Of a stretch of 7,321 nucleotides of DNA, positions 5,907 through 7,321 are shown one piece after another. The DNA lies in the NCBI GenBank assembly GCA_007129455.1, contig SKVL01000001.1:1-7321 (forward strand), given 5' to 3'. Every line of letters starts with the position of its first letter. The first letter of the stretch is position 1. Position numbers and translations under genes: made by a program. The notes below the pieces were generated by a model, which was not told the origin of the DNA, did no database searches, and saw nothing but the letters and a program-made list of their open reading frames with translations. Origin of the DNA: Candidatus Campbelliibacteriota bacterium (GTDB lineage Bacteria > Patescibacteriota > Minisyncoccia > Phycocordibacterales > CSBR16-193).

Positions 5907-6034
5907 CATAAAGGCCGAAGACAAGGGGTTCAAATTTTACTGAAAGATTTAAGAGGTAAAATGAGATAAATCCTCTCGAGGCACACGAAACGACTTTTGA
6001 CGTTCGGCCTTTTACAAGGTCGATTTTTATTTGA
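5907..6034 (+). ncRNA. Ribosomal protein L10 leader RNA with attenuator
   Basis: The leader carries the L10-leader signature: GCCGAAGAC near the 5' end (5914-5922) followed by AGGGG, and later CCTCTCGAGGC (5972-5982). Pairing GCC (5914-5916) with GGC (5980-5982) and AGGGG (5924-5928) with CCTCT (5972-5976, one G-U pair) leaves a GAAGACA/CGA internal loop with kink-turn character, the known binding site for the L10-L12 complex. Inside it, ATTTTAC (5934-5940) pairs with GTAAAAT (5956-5962). Downstream lies a terminator (6004-6034). Its left arm can instead pair with AAAGGCCGAA (5910-5919). The kink-turn form and this antiterminator exclude each other, so excess stalk protein should favour termination before rplJ. 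L10 autoregulation of rplJL is established in E. coli and B. subtilis. The switch here is inferred from pairing alone. Confidence -1.
6004..6034 (+). terminator. Attenuator terminator in the rplJ leader
   Basis: TCGGCCTT (6004-6011), loop TTAC, AAGGTCGA (6016-6023) forms an 8-bp stem with one G-U pair, immediately followed by TTTTTATTTG. It sits between the promoter and the rplJ start, 54 bases before the ATG, so it should act on transcripts that have not yet reached rplJ. TTCGGCCTTT (6003-6012) is the perfect 10-bp complement of AAAGGCCGAA (5910-5919), which forms the competing antiterminator. Confidence -1.
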
Positions 6035-6087
6035 TTTCAAGAACAATTAAGATTATCTGTTTTTGAAGTCCGTAATTTTAAATTCAT

Positions 6088-6591
6088 ATGGCAATTACAA
6101 GAGCAAAAAAAGAAGAGACGGTGAAAAAACTGAAAGAGATCATGGAGAAATCCAAATCGGTCACCTTTGTTAATTTCAAAGGTTTGAGCGTGGAAAAAGC
6201 CAATCAAGCGCGTAAGCAGCTCAGAGATGAGAAAGTAGGCTATCTTGTCGCCAAAAAAACTCTGATAAAAAAAGCTTTGGATGAGACGGGGATATCGGGA
6301 GAGATGCCGACGCTTGAAGGAGAGATAGCCATAGCTTATAGCGAGGAAGATGTAATCGCGCCCGCCAGAGAGGTCTATCAGTTCCAAAAGAAAGAGTCGG
6401 GAACGCTTTCCATTGCCGGAGGCGTTTTTGAAGGTTCTTACATGGATATAGATAAAATGACTGAAATCGCGACAATTCCAGCACGCCAGGTGCTCTATGG
6501 TCAGTTTGTGAATCTTATCAATTCTCCTCTGCAGGGTTTGGTTATAGCGTTTGATAAGATTGCTGAGAAGAAAGAAGAAGTTTCGGTTTAG
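6088..6591 (+). CDS. rplJ: 50S ribosomal protein L10
   Basis: L10 forms the base of the ribosomal stalk. It binds 23S rRNA through its N-terminal domain and carries L7/L12 dimers on its C-terminal helix, supporting the binding and GTPase activity of translation factors. At 167 residues it has typical bacterial length. The N-terminal part reads AITRAKKEETVKKLKEIMEKSKSVTFVNFKGLSVEKANQARKQLR, then YLVAKKTLIKKAL, matching the family pattern (VxxxFxGLxV, LR, V-x-K-x-T-L). GTLSIAGGVFEG and IATIPARQVLYGQFVNLINSPLQGLV follow, with a charged C-terminal end (IAEKKEEVSV). The gene starts 54 nt after the leader terminator and is followed by rplL after 39 nt, the conserved gene order. There is no Shine-Dalgarno before the ATG. 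Expression is probably controlled by L10 itself through the leader. Confidence -1.
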   Translation: MAITRAKKEETVKKLKEIMEKSKSVTFVNFKGLSVEKANQARKQLRDEKVGYLVAKKTLIKKALDETGISGEMPTLEGEIAIAYSEEDVIAPAREVYQFQKKESGTLSIAGGVFEGSYMDIDKMTEIATIPARQVLYGQFVNLINSPLQGLVIAFDKIAEKKEEVSV

Positions 6592-6630
6592 CAAATATCA
6601 AAAATTATTTAATTAATCTAAAGAATATTT

Positions 6631-7221
6631 ATGGCAGAAGAAAAACAAAAACAAGAAGAAAAGAAAGAAGAAATCAAAACCGCTTCAAATGAAAGTGAAA
6701 GTAAATCTGACAACTCCAAAGATTCAGCCAAAGAAGAGGTAAAAGAAGAAACCAAGACTGAAATAAAAGACGAAAAAGAAGAAGTTCCGGCAGAGGAGGA
6801 AAAACCTGCGCCGGAAGCCGAAGAATTAGAGGAGGTTGAGGTTCCCAAGAAGTTCAAAAGCATAGTTGAGAGCATCGAGCAAATGTCCGTTTTGGATCTA
6901 CACGAACTTGTAAAATTATTGGAGAAGAAATTTGGAGTATCCGCCGCCGCAGTGGCGATGGCCGGAGGAGCGGCATCAGCTGATGCTGGAGCCGCCGAAG
7001 AGGATGAGAAGTCGGAGTTCAATGTTGAGTTGAAAGACTGTGGCGCTCAGAAGATAGCTGTTATCAAGGTTGTTAAAGCCACCCTGGGTCTTGGACTCAA
7101 GGAAGCCAAAGACTTGGTTGATAGCGCACCGGCTATGTTAAAGGAAGGAATGCCCAAAGAAGAGGCTGAAAACTTGAAAGCTCAAATCGAAGATGCCGGA
7201 GGCACAGTTGAGTTGAAATAG
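6631..7221 (+). CDS. rplL: 50S ribosomal protein L7/L12 with long charged N-terminal extension
   Basis: L7/L12 is the multicopy stalk protein that recruits elongation, initiation and release factors. The conserved core begins near residue 71: VPKKFKSIVESIEQMSVLDLHELVKLLEKKFGVSAAA (dimerisation and L10-binding domain, about 71-107), an Ala/Gly-rich hinge (about 108-124), then the globular C-terminal domain (about 127-196) with KIAVIKVVKATLGLGLKEAKDLVDSAP and the terminal GGTVELK. The protein is 196 residues against about 120-125 normally. The extra 70 N-terminal residues are almost all Glu, Lys, Ser, Asp and Pro, without hydrophobic structure. No in-frame ATG, GTG or TTG lies between the acidic segment and the core, so the extension seems to be translated. 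The ATG lies 39 nt after rplJ and lacks a clear Shine-Dalgarno. The last seven sense codons and the stop are repeated downstream. Confidence -1.
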   Translation: MAEEKQKQEEKKEEIKTASNESESKSDNSKDSAKEEVKEETKTEIKDEKEEVPAEEEKPAPEAEELEEVEVPKKFKSIVESIEQMSVLDLHELVKLLEKKFGVSAAAVAMAGGAASADAGAAEEDEKSEFNVELKDCGAQKIAVIKVVKATLGLGLKEAKDLVDSAPAMLKEGMPKEEAENLKAQIEDAGGTVELK

Positions 7222-7321
7222 TGCCGGAGGTCCCGTAGGGACAAGGATGGCACAGTTGAGTTGAAATAGTGCCGGAGGTCCCGTAGGGACAAGGATGGCA
7301 CAGTTGAGTTGAAATAGTGCC
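7201..7321. repeat. 48-bp perfect tandem repeat at the rplL 3' end (two full copies plus 25 bp)
   Basis: Units start at 7201, 7249 and 7297; the third is cut by the window edge after 25 bases. All visible copies are identical. Each unit begins with the last seven rplL codons and TAG (GGCACAGTTGAG...TAG), followed by 27 noncoding bases. In each full unit GTGCC (7221-7225) pairs with GGCAC of the next copy (7249-7253), enclosing GTCCC (7230-7234), loop GTA, GGGAC (7238-7242): a two-part hairpin. GTGCC can also pair with the GGCAC upstream in its own copy (7201-7205). The period of 48 keeps the frame but every unit carries the stop, so rplL is not extended. The array may continue beyond the window. 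Confidence -1.

Noticed and set aside
6037..6594. A - strand open frame opposite rplJ
   Set aside because: It lies fully over rplJ and has no recognisable domain. The + strand gene is conserved in sequence and order.
6618..7022. A serine/alanine-rich - strand open frame opposite rplL
   Set aside because: Its low-complexity sequence is the complement of the GAA/GAG/AAA-rich L7/L12 extension. The + strand product is a clear ribosomal protein.
7201..7321. CRISPR array, or a minus-strand repeat protein with 16-residue units
   Set aside because: There are no unique spacers between copies, so it is not CRISPR. All three - strand frames of the 48-bp unit are open, but only 121 nt are visible, there is no start or flanking coding sequence, and the unit is plainly derived from the rplL end.

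Overview
The window looks like a piece of a streamlined bacterial chromosome, most likely from the candidate phyla radiation (Patescibacteria), with a Parcubacteria-type lineage the best guess. The reasons are indirect: several exported proteins of mosaic design (HhH/PKD/lamin-tail, paired FN3) stand between housekeeping genes, TruB is short and has no PUA domain, and none of the visible start codons has a Shine-Dalgarno sequence. TGA works as a normal stop (positions 2069-2071 and 3429-3431), so the recoded Gracilibacteria/Absconditabacteria lineages are unlikely. All genes are on the + strand. There is no rRNA, tRNA, CRISPR array or transposase.

Layout: (1) 2-2071, the 3' part of a Wzy/O-antigen-ligase-type membrane protein with a C-terminal TPR region; its start lies left of the window. 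(2) 2139-2675, a small membrane-anchored or exported protein with two cysteines, behind an extended -10 promoter. (3) 2742-3431, truB, tRNA pseudouridine-55 synthase. (4) 3509-4189, an exported protein with two FN3-like repeats, each bounded by a cysteine pair, whose promoter predicts a leaderless mRNA. (5) 4190-4426, a structured intergenic region with overlapping hairpins, a bidirectional-type terminator and one or two promoters. (6) 4427-5782, an exported ComEA-type helix-hairpin-helix protein with PKD and lamin-tail domains. (7) 5783-6087, a leader region with a near-consensus promoter and a ribosomal protein L10 leader RNA including a terminator/antiterminator pair. (8) 6088-6591 rplJ (L10) and 6631-7221 rplL (L7/L12), the latter with an unusual charged N-terminal extension of about 70 residues. 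(9) 7201-7321, a perfect 48-bp tandem repeat that starts inside the last codons of rplL and runs to the window edge.

How the parts work together: rplJ and rplL encode the ribosomal stalk and should be co-transcribed from the promoter at 5872-5900. The L10-stalk complex probably feeds back on the leader by attenuation. Genes 1, 2, 4 and 6 are envelope or extracytoplasmic proteins. The ComEA-type protein suggests DNA binding at the cell surface, possibly natural DNA uptake. truB is a translation-related housekeeping gene placed among them.

The observations most worth checking are the rplJ attenuator, the 48-bp array at the rplL 3' end, the L7/L12 extension, and the absence of ribosome-binding sites combined with -10 boxes sitting right at start codons.
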